The translations under genes and the position numbers were made by a program. Below, piece after piece: positions 22,233 to 32,858 of a stretch of 64,000 bases of DNA. Each line of letters begins with the position of its first letter. Within the stretch, counting starts at the first letter, position 1. Origin of the DNA: Chloranthus sessilifolius (taxonomy: Eukaryota > Streptophyta > Magnoliopsida > Chloranthales > Chloranthaceae); assembly GCA_021018995.1 (NCBI GenBank), contig CM037590.1:107943097-108007096 (forward strand), read 5' to 3'. The notes below the pieces were generated by a model. The model had not been told where the DNA came from and made no database searches. It worked only from the letters and a program-made list of their open reading frames with translations.

Positions 22233-25200
22233 TGTCACGACCCAGAATCCTTACCCGACCTCAAGGGCCTAGAATTCCGTGTTATGACACCGCACGCTTG
22301 TTAAGGCGATAAGCGGACATACACATAATTCTTATGTCTATTTAGCATATGGATTAAGGCATTTGATAGTATCATTTAAAAATAAATGATTCAAGAAAAC
22401 AACAGCGGAAAACGTAGATGACGTTAATTAAGTGATAAATCCTAACCATACATCTATAATCGAAAGCAAGCAGAGGTTTTACGTAGAATAAAACAGTCCC
22501 AACGTAAACCCAAAATTGGTGCTGAAAAATAAAAGTATCTAATAACAAATCTCCCCTGAAAATAATAAAACTATGACTAAAGAATCTCTCAATGCTCAAA
22601 GTAGTCCGCCGGATCTATTCCCTCGTCCAAATGGTAGCCGACGTCTTCACTCTCATGAGCCGCATCAGGAACAGCAGCATCCCTATCCTCAGTGATGGAA
22701 AAAACAGAGTTCTCACCAAATCGTTAGTTTTGGGAGCGGGTGAGTTTACGATCCACGTGAACTCACCATAAAATATCCAGGTGATCGTGTGTGGAATCGC
22801 TTGAGTTGCGGTACATTTTGAAATAAACCAAACAGCTATAAATGAATACAAAAATTTCTAAGATCTCATATCTATCATAACAAAACTGAAAAATATAGCA
22901 TAGAAAGAAAAGAAGTAACATAAAATGAAAAGACCTGACATAACATGAAATGAATATGATGCATCAAGTTCTGATCTCTTTTTGTGTCTGCGCTTATTAT
23001 GTGGCATATCTTAAAACTTAATATTGCTTCATACGCCTACACAATGTACTTCACATCTTACTTAATTTACGTATACGACCTGTGCCAGGGCCGCTGCTTG
23101 AGCCTATCACGCGAGGTCAACGTGTAGATAACCACCTAACCTCCATATCATATCGTATACCACCATCCAGCCCGATGAGGTTGCATGCATTTAAATCAGT
23201 GTCCCCTTACGTTCGGGATACTGTCGTATCGTATTGTCCTTAAGACCCGTCTTGGCTGCAGACGTTAGATCTTGCGGTGGCACGCAAGACATGGCACGTG
23301 TAGAAACTTAGTTCGTATTTTGCTGGCCTTCACAACGTAACTTATCAGTATTCGTATCTTACCTTATCTTACATATAATTCCTTATCGTTTGCTTAAAAC
23401 TTAATTTGAAGTGAGCCACGGTGCGATAAGATTCACAAAATCACGCTTTTCAAGGGACGGGTTCCGTCGTAACCTGGATGTACTTCGTGTGGCAGCCCAT
23501 ACTCCCATAGAGGTGTTGCATCCGTACATGGATGCCTACATTCCAAGTTCCACGTGACCGTGACGGGAACCCCACCATGACAAAGGCTTAAAAGTCGTGT
23601 GACATAGCTTATTTCATTTTAATTGTGCATATGCCCTATCGTGATTTTTCTATATGGTGCATGCCATATGATGAAAGGACTAACTTGGCCAAAAGAAACT
23701 ATTTCATACACCTTACATACTTGTGAATATAAAATAATAATTAACATTTGAACAGAACAGATATTTCATACAAAAATTTTAGAGAAACCTTCTATGGGCC
23801 GTCAAATTACTGATCGGGCCTTCTGTTTTTAAAGTTTCCTAATATTTGTGCAGTCTCTGTATCGACACCTTTTACTAATTTGACCTAAGAGTAGGTCAAT
23901 GTGGCAGTCAAATGATCCACTTAGCCTAGTTATACAAGGGTTAATATCCCTCACTAAATTTTCCAATTTGTGAGCCTCAAAGCGCGCCCTAGAAATTTTA
24001 GTGACACTTTCTGATCCATTAGATTACATTGAGTTACTATTGAGATCGTTTTGAAGTTGGTCCTATGGGCCAGTTGGGCCTTGATTCTCAAATATTAAGG
24101 GTCAAAGGGAACTCATGGCATTATTTCATGTGGCACCTAAGGCTAAAATAAGAAGACATGAACATAGAGTCATCTATCATCTAATCTGAACCATTAGATA
24201 GTTAGACAATAAAATTTTATCTAAGGTTGGCTCTTTTGTCCCGATCCTGATTCGAACTCTAGCGTAGATCTTCCTCAACGTTGTACAAGATCTAGCGATG
24301 TGCACACTTAGTGTACCTACCATGTGGCCGATCAGATTGAGCAGAACCATAAGATATTTAAGAAAGATGATTCTAAGGTATTAGGTCTTTGGGCCCAATT
24401 TATTTTGATCTCTAAAGTCTCAAATCTAAGGGTCAAAACCTTCATGTTCACTGATATCCAAATAGCCTTTTAATTTTCTTGATTTGTGGGCTAAATTCTC
24501 GAGTTCTGAACCGTCAGATGTCTCGAGGATTTCAATTAGTGGAGATGGTCCATCTTTGCTCTATTTCTTGGGTTGGGCCCACAAGGTCCAACCTTGAATC
24601 TATTTCGTTTGAAATCAATGGTGCTAAAGGAATGGTTGCACCAAAATATTGACGCACCAAACTATTGGTTTCCTACATGTACTTAAATGCTCCTGACTAC
24701 AATGGTAGGGTACCGGTGAGTTATCACTAGCAATGACGGCGCTTGGTTGGGCCGAGCCTCAGTAAATCATTTTATCCCAGCCCGACTCTTTGATTTTGAC
24801 AATCATTAGTTTTTCCCAATCAATCAAGTGAATATAGAAGATAAATCAACTGTCCTGATTTTTATAAAGGCTTCCATGCGAGGTGGGCCAATCATAAAAA
24901 GAAAACTTGCCTGAAACTGTACCTAATCTAAACATACTCAGATCTGGCTTGGGCTTTAGTTTAATCCATTGTATTCCCAGTCTTGGTCAAATTGGACCCG
25001 ACTTTACTCTTGATAGCGCATGGTACGTAACCCCAAGAAATAAAATACAAAAGAATCAGGTCCTATAAATCCAGTCCCAGATATATGTAGATATATATAT
25101 AGAGTGACGGATGACTTAGTAATTTTGCTTCCTATTTTAGAAAAGAAGATATTGGTGGCGCTTAATCGCTTTGGGAGTATCGAACTCATCTAATACAATG

Positions 25201-26421
25201 CAATAATAGGTGAGACCGATTCCTTATGCAGCACCATAAATCATGATGAAATCTCTGAATGAATCTAACGCCATCGTGACAGTGGATCTAATACCTTCAA
25301 AACACTAGATCTGATAGTTTCAGTATATATGTTTATGCACTCCTAGATTAAATGAGTGTACTGATGGCTGCACATCTTAACCCATAGAAATACTATCTTT
25401 AAGTTGATTTCAATACGGTGCATGTATTAAGGTTTCACAAAAGATCTTAGCCCAAAAATAAGGTAAGAAAGAAAAGACAAGGGAAGAGTACTCTCTCGTC
25501 AATTAATGGAGACTTGTTGTCAAGCTTTTGTTGGCAAACTTCCATTTATATATTTAGTAAATATATCATATTAGATACATACAACTTAACTATTATAACA
25601 AACAAACATAAAGCAAATAAATAAATAAAATAAACCTACCAGTCCGAGGTTTAGCCATGCGCTAAGATAGACAAAAATGTTCTGTATAGATCTAAGAGTA
25701 ATTTATTTTGGCACGTCACATTTTCTAAATGTAAAATCCCTCAATTTTAGGTCGAAGGGTGTTAGATCCTTATACCTCGACATATCTAGATAAGATTGTT
25801 CTTAAGATCTTAGATTGATTTTGAGTTTAAAAATAAATAAATAAATAAAAATACATATATAAACATAAATACTGAATAATTTAAGATGGATTTAGGGGCA
25901 CCCACATTGGGCGTGTATGCGGGTTGATTACGATCGATTCGGCGACACGATAGCTTCTGGCGTCGATTACGATCTTATGACTTTGTCGCTTTAGCGATGC
26001 GTTTTCGTTGATTGGATGCGAGAGAAAGAAAGGGATTATTACAACATTAATGGTACCGAGATATTGGTAGAGAAGGAACGAGTGGCGGAGATAGATGGAA
26101 GGGGAAGAAGCTAGGGATATGAGAGTTTATAGAGAGAGGATGAAGACTTAATTTGGGCATGATTTGCCAAAAAGGCAAGAGTTCAAAGACCCAAATTCCC
26201 TTCTAAAATTAGGGAATCATAGGGCATAAAAGGCTAGTTTTTATTATTCCTAAAATATAATATATTGCTAGCTAGTAATCGGGTTCAACTAAAATTATAA
26301 AGTTTCTACACTAATGGTTGTGTGTGTGGGTTGGGTTAGAGTGTGGAGCACTCACATGGGGCTTGGTGATTCATGACATCTAAAGCCATTGAATGCCCAT
26401 CCTATGATCCGGGTCATGACA
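22233..26421 (-). repeat. Chromovirus LTR, right copy (functional 5' LTR; unit A)
   Basis: This 4,189-bp LTR begins TGTCACGACCCAG and ends GGTCATGACA on the plus strand, followed by the TTTCC duplication. It would carry the promoter for minus-strand element transcription. It lacks a ~100-bp piece (after about 25189) present in the left, B and C copies. Confidence 0.92.
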
Positions 26422-26588
26422 TTTCCGGTATTAGATCTGACTATACAGAGTCACACTATTGGGACTTTGAAACTTGTTAGCCACTGCTTTGACTTCTTGA
26501 ACATGAAATGGCCCAAGCCCTAATCTGCCTAAGATTTATCTGAGTTACCAATGGCCTAAGTATATATGTGTGCGGTTTGCATTTACAG
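26422..26588 (+). other. 3' end of the GPDH terminal intron
   Basis: Begins with the right TTTCC target duplication. The acceptor TTTGCATTTACAG at 26576-26588 precedes the last exon. The same stretch recurs at 39088-39253 and 51795-51961 with the acceptor intact. Confidence 0.8.
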
Positions 26589-26715
26589 GGAGCTGCCATC
26601 GGAAGCCATTCTTCAAGCATTAAGAGATGAAACCATGAATGATCCTCGTGATCGAATTGAGATGGCACAAAGCCATGCTTTCTACAGGCCGTCACTTCTC
26701 GGCCAACCTAAATAA
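26589..26715 (+). CDS. GPDHC1: GPDH (NAD+): terminal exon, copy A
   Basis: The exon begins with the last base of the split Arg codon, then encodes [41 protein letters not shown] and a TAA stop (26713-26715). The end FYRPSLLGQ is typical of plant cytosolic GPDH. It completes a 171-residue C-terminal portion with the exons at 1070 and 2167. It is the nearest of three identical copies to the upstream exons, so the most likely to be used. A longer frame at 26639-26875 is in another phase and is spurious. The 3' UTR follows; its end is not defined. Confidence 0.88.
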
Positions 26716-27138
26716 TAACAGATTGATGGTCATATCAAGTGAGGCAACAATTTCATGGTGTGGCTCACTAAAATCTACTGCCAGAGAGAGAGAGAGAGAG
26801 AGGTATTGTTGGGTATTCATTCAATTTTTAATTAGCTTAGTTAATGTTGTAAATGTCTGTAAGGGGTGGGTTTAAAGTGACTTGATTAGTATATCAGACA
26901 TTCTTGTTACTGCTACATTGTATTTGTGTGATTTGATCATTTTAATACTTTAGTCATTATATTTGATTTGGATAGTGGTTCAATATTAGATGATCAAATT
27001 GTGATGCCTACCTGGATCCTTCCATTCTCTTGGTGTAATTATGAATACCAACTGTGATACCTGCATGGATCCTTCAATCCTCCTGGATTCGCCATGTTTC
27101 ATATCCCACGAGATAAAAAAATATTACAACCATGTGAA

Positions 27139-27197
<59 letters not shown>

Positions 27198-27664
27198 ATT
27201 ATGGGGTGGCTGCCTTAGAGGTATAGAGGTATAGCGTTTGAACCCTACACTAGGGCCGAGTTCATTGCCACATGACACGTGATCCTAAAACAAACACTCG
27301 TTTTAGAATCATTAGCCACATGGCACATGACCGAAGAAAATCATTTTATGACATTTTTGCGATGAGCCTAGATTATCAGACTTCCGCATTGCAATCACCT
27401 ATACCTATACATGAATTAATTAGTCTTTCAAAAGTGTTATAAATCAAACATTGACTTTCCAGATCTCAATTTATTATTTTTATTTGGACCACTAATAGGA
27501 AGCACCAACTTTTCGCGCTCCCAACAACACCCAATATTATATTTCACATTAAAATGCCTTGTAGTGGAAGAGTAGGGAGTTTGATCCTCCTCCCTACATG
27601 AAACCTAAGCCAAGAAAGAAATACACGAGTCCCATACTCTTGAGGCTCAACTATTCCATATAAC
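26716..27664 (+). other. 3' UTR and downstream flank, with AG and TA microsatellites
   Basis: Contains an (AG)n run at about 26783-26802 and a TA run at 27143-27195 (53 bp; 47 bp in unit B, 51 bp in unit C). No further gene was recognised. A polyadenylation site is probably in the first few hundred bases but cannot be fixed by eye. Confidence 0.5.
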
Positions 27665-27967
27665 TAGGGCTGTCAACGGGCTTGATTTCAGGCCCAATAT
27701 TTTTAGTCATTTAATAAATGGGCCAGGCCGGGCTAAGTCCGGATAAGAAAAGGGTTCGGGTTTGGGCTGCAAAGTGTAAGCCCGAACTTGACTCTACTCA
27801 GTAAAATGAGGCCCTTATAAAAAAAACTCTTTAAAAAAGCTCTTAAAAAATATTAGAAACCCGATCCGGCTTGGCTCGGATAGCTATCGGGCCGGGTTCG
27901 GCCTCGCATTATATCTTTAAAAAAAAGGGCCTATAGAAAAACTCGGCTCGGCCGGTTGACAGCCCTA
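27665..27967. mobile_element. hAT-like MITE, copy A
   Basis: Perfect 13-bp terminal inverted repeats TAGGGCTGTCAAC / GTTGACAGCCCTA enclose ~300 bp rich in GGCCCGGGC-type words. This is typical of non-autonomous plant hAT elements whose ends read TAGGGxTGTCAA. It has no coding capacity. Flanking 8-mers do not match, so the target duplication is eroded. Confidence 0.7.
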
Positions 27968-29512
27968 CAACATGCAACAGAAAAAGACAGATTACAAAGT
28001 ATAAAAGAATCCAAATTTTTTTTGGGTACCTCTGCATGGCGCCCTTCGTTTCTCTGATAGCGCCGATGTCTCATACCCTTTGAAAAGCGTTGATTGCTTC
28101 GGATCAGATGAGAGAGATCTATAGATCATGAACTTCAAATCAGACGGCTCAGATTAGGTTTTCACATGTCATATGTGCCTAAAATATCCAGTCTTCCATT
28201 AAGTTTGGTGCAACTGCCAACTTTCTCCTACATGGTGCGTAACCATCGCCGCAGAAAGTTTAGTATAAGGTATTTTGATGTCATGTCAGTTAAAAACCGA
28301 TAAAATGTCACGCCATGGAAGGAGTCTTCACTGTAGAATTCGCCTAATTCAGCCTCACATAGCTGATTTTTTATGTGAGGATATATAGCCCACAAGGCAG
28401 GCGATGTGGATTATCGTTCAATCACCTCCTCCTCGTATTTCAAAATTTGTGTTTTATTATTTCATTTGCTTTCGTGTTTTGCCTACTACTCAAGGAAAAC
28501 ATATTAAATTTAGTCTCATATTGAAATGGTTGTGCTTATGTAGTCTTTTATCAATTGGTTTTGAGTTGTCACTACAGATGGCCCTCGCGGCGTATCCGTC
28601 AGTCCAATCGAGAGGGCTGATCCGAAATCAATTAATTAGGGTGCACATGTACCTACATGTGTGCAAGGGAGAGTGCAAACTCAAGATTTGGTGCCTATAA
28701 AGGAGCTCCTCTCAAACCAAAGAGAATAGTCAAAACCAGTCTTCTTTCTTCCTCTCTTCATATGTTGGTTTCGCATTTAAGCTTTTTTGAGCAAACAATC
28801 AGTCCGTGGTGTGAGATCTACCCTTTGTGCTTGAGAGAAGATCCGTAGGTGGTGAGCTGTTAGATCATAGAGACGGCATGCTGGTGACCCTGTATATCGG
28901 TAAATTAACCAGGGGGCACAAATCACCAGCGACCTGGTCTACGGATCTGTTCACTTGTTCATATCATCAGTGCAATGATCAACAATTAATCACTCAACTT
29001 ACATTTAATTTCCAATACGGTAGAGTTATACTTGATTCTCCCCGCATAAAGTATTATATGTTGGTAACAGTCTTCACGTGCCCCACAACCCGCAAGGATA
29101 TAATTCTTTACCCCCACTTAAATTTATGTTTTGATTAATTAGCATAGTATTATCTCATTGTGATTAACTATTTCAGATAAGTTAAACATTTGACGTACTG
29201 AAAAGACTATTGGTCCATCCAAGTGTCTCAGCCATAAGTTAGAAAGAGTAATTAAATAAGGGATTTATCCCAGCTAGCAAGTCGAGGAGTTGATGATTGG
29301 AGTTCTCCATAAGGAGATTGACCATTCTCCATAAGGAGATTGACCATCTCGAATTGCCCCATGGAGTTCATTTACGCATACTTTATATTATCGTTTTTTG
29401 AAACTATTTAGCTTGTTTTGCTAATATTAAACTTGCTATTTCAAAAGGAATAAAAGCAAAAAAACAAAAAAAAAATTCAAAACAGAGCATCTCTCGATTG
29501 ATGTAGATTATC
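27968..29512. other. Unassigned stretch with a TATA-box-like site
   Basis: No gene was recognised; the frame at 28404-28700 matches nothing I know. A possible promoter, CCTATAAAGGAGCTCC, lies near 28695 (CCTATAAAAGGAGCTCC in units B and C). It is preceded by AATTTAGTCTCATATTGAA, reminiscent of small LTR/TRIM sequences, so an old solo LTR is possible, but I could not place its ends. A 22-bp unit TTCTCCATAAGGAGATTGAC (plus CA) is repeated twice at about 29304-29347. Confidence 0.35.
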
Positions 29513-30040
29513 TGTTGTACTACCTCATTTCCGAGGGCCTAGAATTTAGAGTTATGACTCGCATGCATCCCTAATATGCTAAGCGGATATATCCATAATC
29601 AGAGTTCTCACGTGTCTGATTTCACAAAATATGTGAATCCAACAAATAAAAATAAGATATAAGGGCAGCCATAAATAATGAATAAATGCGATAAAAATTT
29701 ATTAAATAACTACTAATCGAAGGAAGAGTAATGTCAAACGTAAATCAAAGTATGAGGCACGAATAGACAATGATTGTATGAATAAAAATGAAAGAATAAC
29801 TGCTAAACTAAAGGTCCTAATCTCTATACCAAACTAGAGCTATTAGCAATCGGCGCTCGGATCAAAGTCAGCACTAAGGTCTTCCTGGTGTCTCGCAACA
29901 CCCTCCCATGGCTCCCCCGGTACTGCGGTCACGGGTAAATGAAATCAACGTCAAGACGGTCGATATTCAAATAGTCACCTGAAATAATAAATACCACGAG
30001 GGTTGAGTTGCTAAACAACGCACAACTTAGTGGCTCAAGA
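29513..30040 (-). repeat. Diverged fragment of a related chromovirus LTR, copy A
   Basis: TGTTGTACTACCTC, then GAGGGCCTAGAATTTAGAG, GTTATGAC and AAGCGGATATATCCATAAT follow the same order as the start of the chromovirus LTR at 13213 but with much divergence. Similarity fades after ~520 bp, at TTGAGTTGCTAAACAAC. It is an older truncated relative, not a copy of the LTR in the same unit. Confidence 0.65.
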
Positions 30041-31030
30041 GTCTGAACGAAGGTGAGCTCGCGGGTTTGGATTAGCTTGGGCTTGCTCGTCTTCCTTCTC
30101 TCCTTGATGTTTCCCTCGTTTTTGGACCTTATCTATGCGGCGATTTGTCATTGGGATGCAGAAGCCCATGTCTTTCGTTTTGGTTTGCGTGAGCTGACTC
30201 CGAAGTTTGAAGAGATTCCCAATCTATCGAGTCTGAGACTTCATCGTAGCCTTGCCAAGGTGGTGCCGAAGCCATGTTACGTCAAGGTAGTTCATACGAT
30301 TTTAGGCTCGAAGAAAATGAATATGAGAAAAGTCTAGCCGGTGCCCACTAGGTGTTCGATGAAATTCCTGAGAGAGATTTTCGACGATGAAAGTTTGCGA
30401 AAATTATCGGCCAGAAATATTTATAATGGGAACGCTTTTGTTCTTCGCCTTCTCTCAGAGGTCCTTTTCTACACGGGGGGAGAGAGCTTCTCTCTCGCAC
30501 TTTGTGATGTGTTGGCGGTGGTTGAAAAGGGCTGTGCCATTGTTTATTTTGTGTTGGCTGAGCACTTCTGAAGACTTGATGCGTCTGCTTCAGGAAAATA
30601 GAGGGCTTCCGCGGGTGTCTGACCCTCTTTTAGATCTGGCTTGGTGAGCATCTTGCCATTTTGGGACTCGTGCCTCATTTTTATGTGATGCGAGGAGAGG
30701 CTGCTTGGTGCTTTTTGGGCCGATGCCCTTAGTTGCTACAGAAGAACACGCGCGAGATGCGCCTTTGGCTGACCGAGGTTGAGCTTGTGTGGAGGCTTCC
30801 ATGGCTCGATGGGACTTTTTTTATAGTGCGTTCCAGGGGTTATGAGGGCATTACACTTCTGGGTTTGAATTGTAGTACTCATTACTTCCCCTCGCGAGTG
30901 TTGTGCCAATTTGGCTATACCCAGCATGTGCCTTGTATTGCAAGACCTCTCTTATGTAGCTTGATTTTTACTCGGGAGTCTTTAAGGGATCTGGAGAAGA
31001 TAGCGGTTAATCAGTCACATAATTTACCAT
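30041..31030 (+). pseudogene. DUF7745 / plant-mobile-domain-like gene remnant, copy A
   Basis: Broken plus-strand frames read in order: DLIYAAICHWDAEAHVFRFG and LRELTPKFEEIPNL; KVVHTILGSKKMNMRKV; MKFLREIFDDESLRKLSARN; VLFYTGGESFSLALCDVLAVV; VWRLPWLDGTFFIVRSRGYE and a HYFPSRVLCQFGYTQHVP end. The layout resembles plant DUF7745 / mobile-domain proteins, often found with transposons. Stops after MRKV and AEHF and several frame changes make it a pseudogene. The assignment is from memory of the family and needs a profile search. Confidence 0.5.
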
Positions 31031-31149
31031 TTGATTACCCTTAACTTAGCGATGTTAAACCCCAGTTTGCTACTAATAAGTTAACGATATGCAGATATAA
31101 AGGAAATTACAGTGAAATATAGCCAAAGAGTTAATATTCATCAAAATGA

Positions 31150-31600
31150 ACTCAATGAGTAGTAAAAAGACGATTTAGCGTAAGAAGACGATTCGCTATA
31201 CGTTGAAAACTAGTAAATCGTAAAAGACGATTGAGCGTTGATAAAGAAGAGAATGAGAAAATTGTAATTTACGATTCTCTAGAAGCTGAAGCACACAAGA
31301 AGAAAAAGTGAGCAATCGTAAGAAAAATCGTAATTGAAGAATCGTCATAATAGGAGAAGCTATAAAATCGTGATTTACGATTTTCCGGAAAAGAGAAGAA
31401 AACAGACAATCATAATTTACGATTGTGCAGAAGAAATGCTTCCCTACTGGTGAATTGGTACTGCTGTGAAGATTTACACTGTCATGCAACAAAATTGAAG
31501 AAAACAGACAAACGTAATTTATGATTATGCAGAAGAAAGGCTTCCTTATTGCTGAACTGCTACTGTTGTAAAGATTTACACCACCATGCGACAAAATAGA
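31150..31600. repeat. ATCGTAAT/TTACGAT-rich U3 repeats in the Athila-like LTR
   Basis: Many direct and inverted copies of ACGATT, AATCGT and TAATTTACGAT occur, including a ~102-bp tandem pair starting near 31407 and 31509. It lies upstream of the TATA box, where an LTR enhancer would be. Corresponding regions are about 43820-44270 and 56540-56990. Confidence 0.7.
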
Positions 31601-31874
31601 AGAGTTCTTAAATTAGAAGATTGGCTACTCGCGGATCTGAGAAGATCGATGAAGATTAACTCTAGAAGATCGCTATTGCTGAAATAAAAGAAAGAGTCCA
31701 CATCACATCAACCGTTAAAAGCGAGGAAGAATATAATTAGGAAATAGAGTTATACATGATACTTTTATTTAGTAGTTTCTTTTATTAGAATTAGATTTTT
31801 ATAAATTGATCCCTTATGATCTATAAATAAGAGGGCTCGACATAGGAATAGGCATCGAAAAATTTCTCATCATC

Positions 31875-32362
31875 AATTGACAACTGAGGTTGGGTTTTCT
31901 TTCAATCGTTAGAATAGATTTTTATTGCTTTGTAGTTTAGATATCCAAGGTTCCTTGATCACAATTGACACCTCGGATTGAGAGCTAGAAGATTAGTGTA
32001 GATATCCTAATTTCTCAGAAGCAATTGACGACTGTAACTGAGGGGTGAAAGATATATTTATTTTACTTTCTAGTTTAGATTTATTTGTTTTATTTACATG
32101 CTTTGTAAACATTTTCAAGTCTTAATTCGAATTGACGACTCAAGTTGAAATTTGCAGATTAGTGTAACGGTTTTAATTTTCGATCTTTAATTTTCTTGAA
32201 TTTGATTGACGCCCAGATTTTAGGAGATTGTTGATTAGATTAAATCTGTATTAAAGGATTTTAGCTTTTGATTGACGACCAAATTCTAAAAGACTACAAT
32301 ACAATGTAACGATACTGTTTATTTTTATAAATATCTGATGGCTGAAGATTGCGATTGACGAC
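31875..32362 (+). repeat. Seven spaced ATTGACGAC motifs downstream of the LTR TATA box
   Basis: Motifs start near 31875, 31973, 32033, 32130, 32214, 32270 and 32353 (AATTGACAAC, AATTGACACC, AATTGACGAC, AATTGACGAC, GATTGACGCC, GATTGACGAC, GATTGACGAC). Spacing is 98, 60, 97, 84, 56 and 83 bp. They sit in the presumed R-U5 part of the transcript, so they may act in RNA. Conserved in units B and C except one member in B (GATTGTGAC). Confidence 0.75.
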
Positions 32363-32600
32363 CTCAATCTGAAGGAGGATTAGGATTTATTTTATACAAT
32401 TTAGAATAAAAATCCATTCTTTATTCATATTTCTCCAATAGTTTAGAATCTTAAAAGATAAATATAAACTTTGAAATAGGAATATAAAAGATAATCACTT
32501 CTTCGTAGGAACGATCCTATACTAGCTCTACAATTTTCATTGTGCGCTTGCAATAGGTTAAGACTTAATTAGATACACACATAAGTAGCGATGAAGTTTT

Positions 32601-32618
32601 TGGCGCCGTTGTCAGGGA
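32601..32618 (+). promoter_or_regulatory. Athila-type primer-binding site (tRNA-Asp-like), copy A
   Basis: TGGCGCCGTTGTCAGGGA matches the TGGCGCCGTTGCCGGGGA-type PBS used by Athila/Tat-lineage gypsy elements. Equivalent sites start at 45264 and 57985. It fixes plus-strand orientation. Confidence 0.8.
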
Positions 32619-32858
32619 AGCGATTTATCTATAGTTTATATTTCAATGTAAAAGTAAGTATTTATCTTTCTTTTTACACTTCTTAATATACATATATTTT
32701 TTTATCCCTTCTTAATCTTTTCCAAGATTATTCGGAGCAAGTAAATCAAGGTTTTAACTTCCCCTGATCAGAGAAGCCAGAGGCCCAGATTTGTTTCTAT
32801 CCCTGCTTTCTAAAAAAAAAAAGCATATAATATATATAATAATAATAATAGTTTTTGT

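Larger units (their letters stand above)
13213..26421 (-). mobile_element. Tekay/Del-like chromovirus (Ty3/gypsy), full length, damaged
   Basis: This 13,209-bp LTR retrotransposon is transcribed right to left. LTRs are 13213-17509 and 22233-26421, flanked by the 5-bp duplication TTTCC (13208-13212 and 26422-26426). In element orientation the LTR starts TGTTATGACC and ends GTCGTGACA. The order is PBS (about 22214-22230), gag (about 22142 to 21142), zinc knuckle-protease-RT-RNase H-integrase (21141-18394 and on), intron (17977-18052), chromodomain (17976-17557), PPT (17510-17524). Long LTRs and a C-terminal chromodomain point to the Tekay/Del clade. It is antisense to the GPDH gene. Gag and pol have several frame breaks, so it is not autonomous as sequenced. 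Confidence 0.92.
2307..26588 (+). other. 24.3-kb terminal intron of GPDH, filled with transposons
   Basis: The interval between the GT donor at 2307-2308 and the AG acceptor at 26587-26588 is 24,282 nt. It contains a LINE remnant, a duplicated 167-bp segment, a plus-strand gypsy derivative, a MITE-like element and a full-length minus-strand chromovirus. Only short pieces (about 2307-2420, parts of 12360-13207, and 26422-26588) look like original intron. Plant introns with heterochromatic transposons are known to depend on factors such as IBM2/EDM2 for full-length transcription; whether that applies here is inference. Confidence 0.75.
31053..32600 (+). repeat. Athila-like LTR, copy A
   Basis: The LTR is placed from TGTTAAACC to just before the PBS; the exact start is uncertain. 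It has a TATA box TATAAATA at 31822-31829, an upstream region dense in ATCGTAA / TTACGAT words with a ~102-bp tandem pair (from about 31407 and 31509), and a downstream region with seven spaced copies of RATTGACGAC-like words. Repeated in units B and C. Confidence 0.65.

Noticed and set aside
13213-26421. Autonomous, currently active chromovirus
   Set aside because: Gag and integrase frames are broken and the protease lacks its catalytic Asp as sequenced; some breaks may be base-calling noise, so activity cannot be claimed or fully excluded.
26639-26875. 78-codon plus-strand frame repeated at 39304 and 52012
   Set aside because: It overlaps the GPDH terminal exon in the wrong phase and includes AG-repeat translation; the exon's own phase matches the enzyme family.
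28404-28700. 98-codon frame (also at 41055 and 53774) as a host gene
   Set aside because: No recognisable domain, starts in AT-rich non-coding sequence, and the frame differs between units after base changes.
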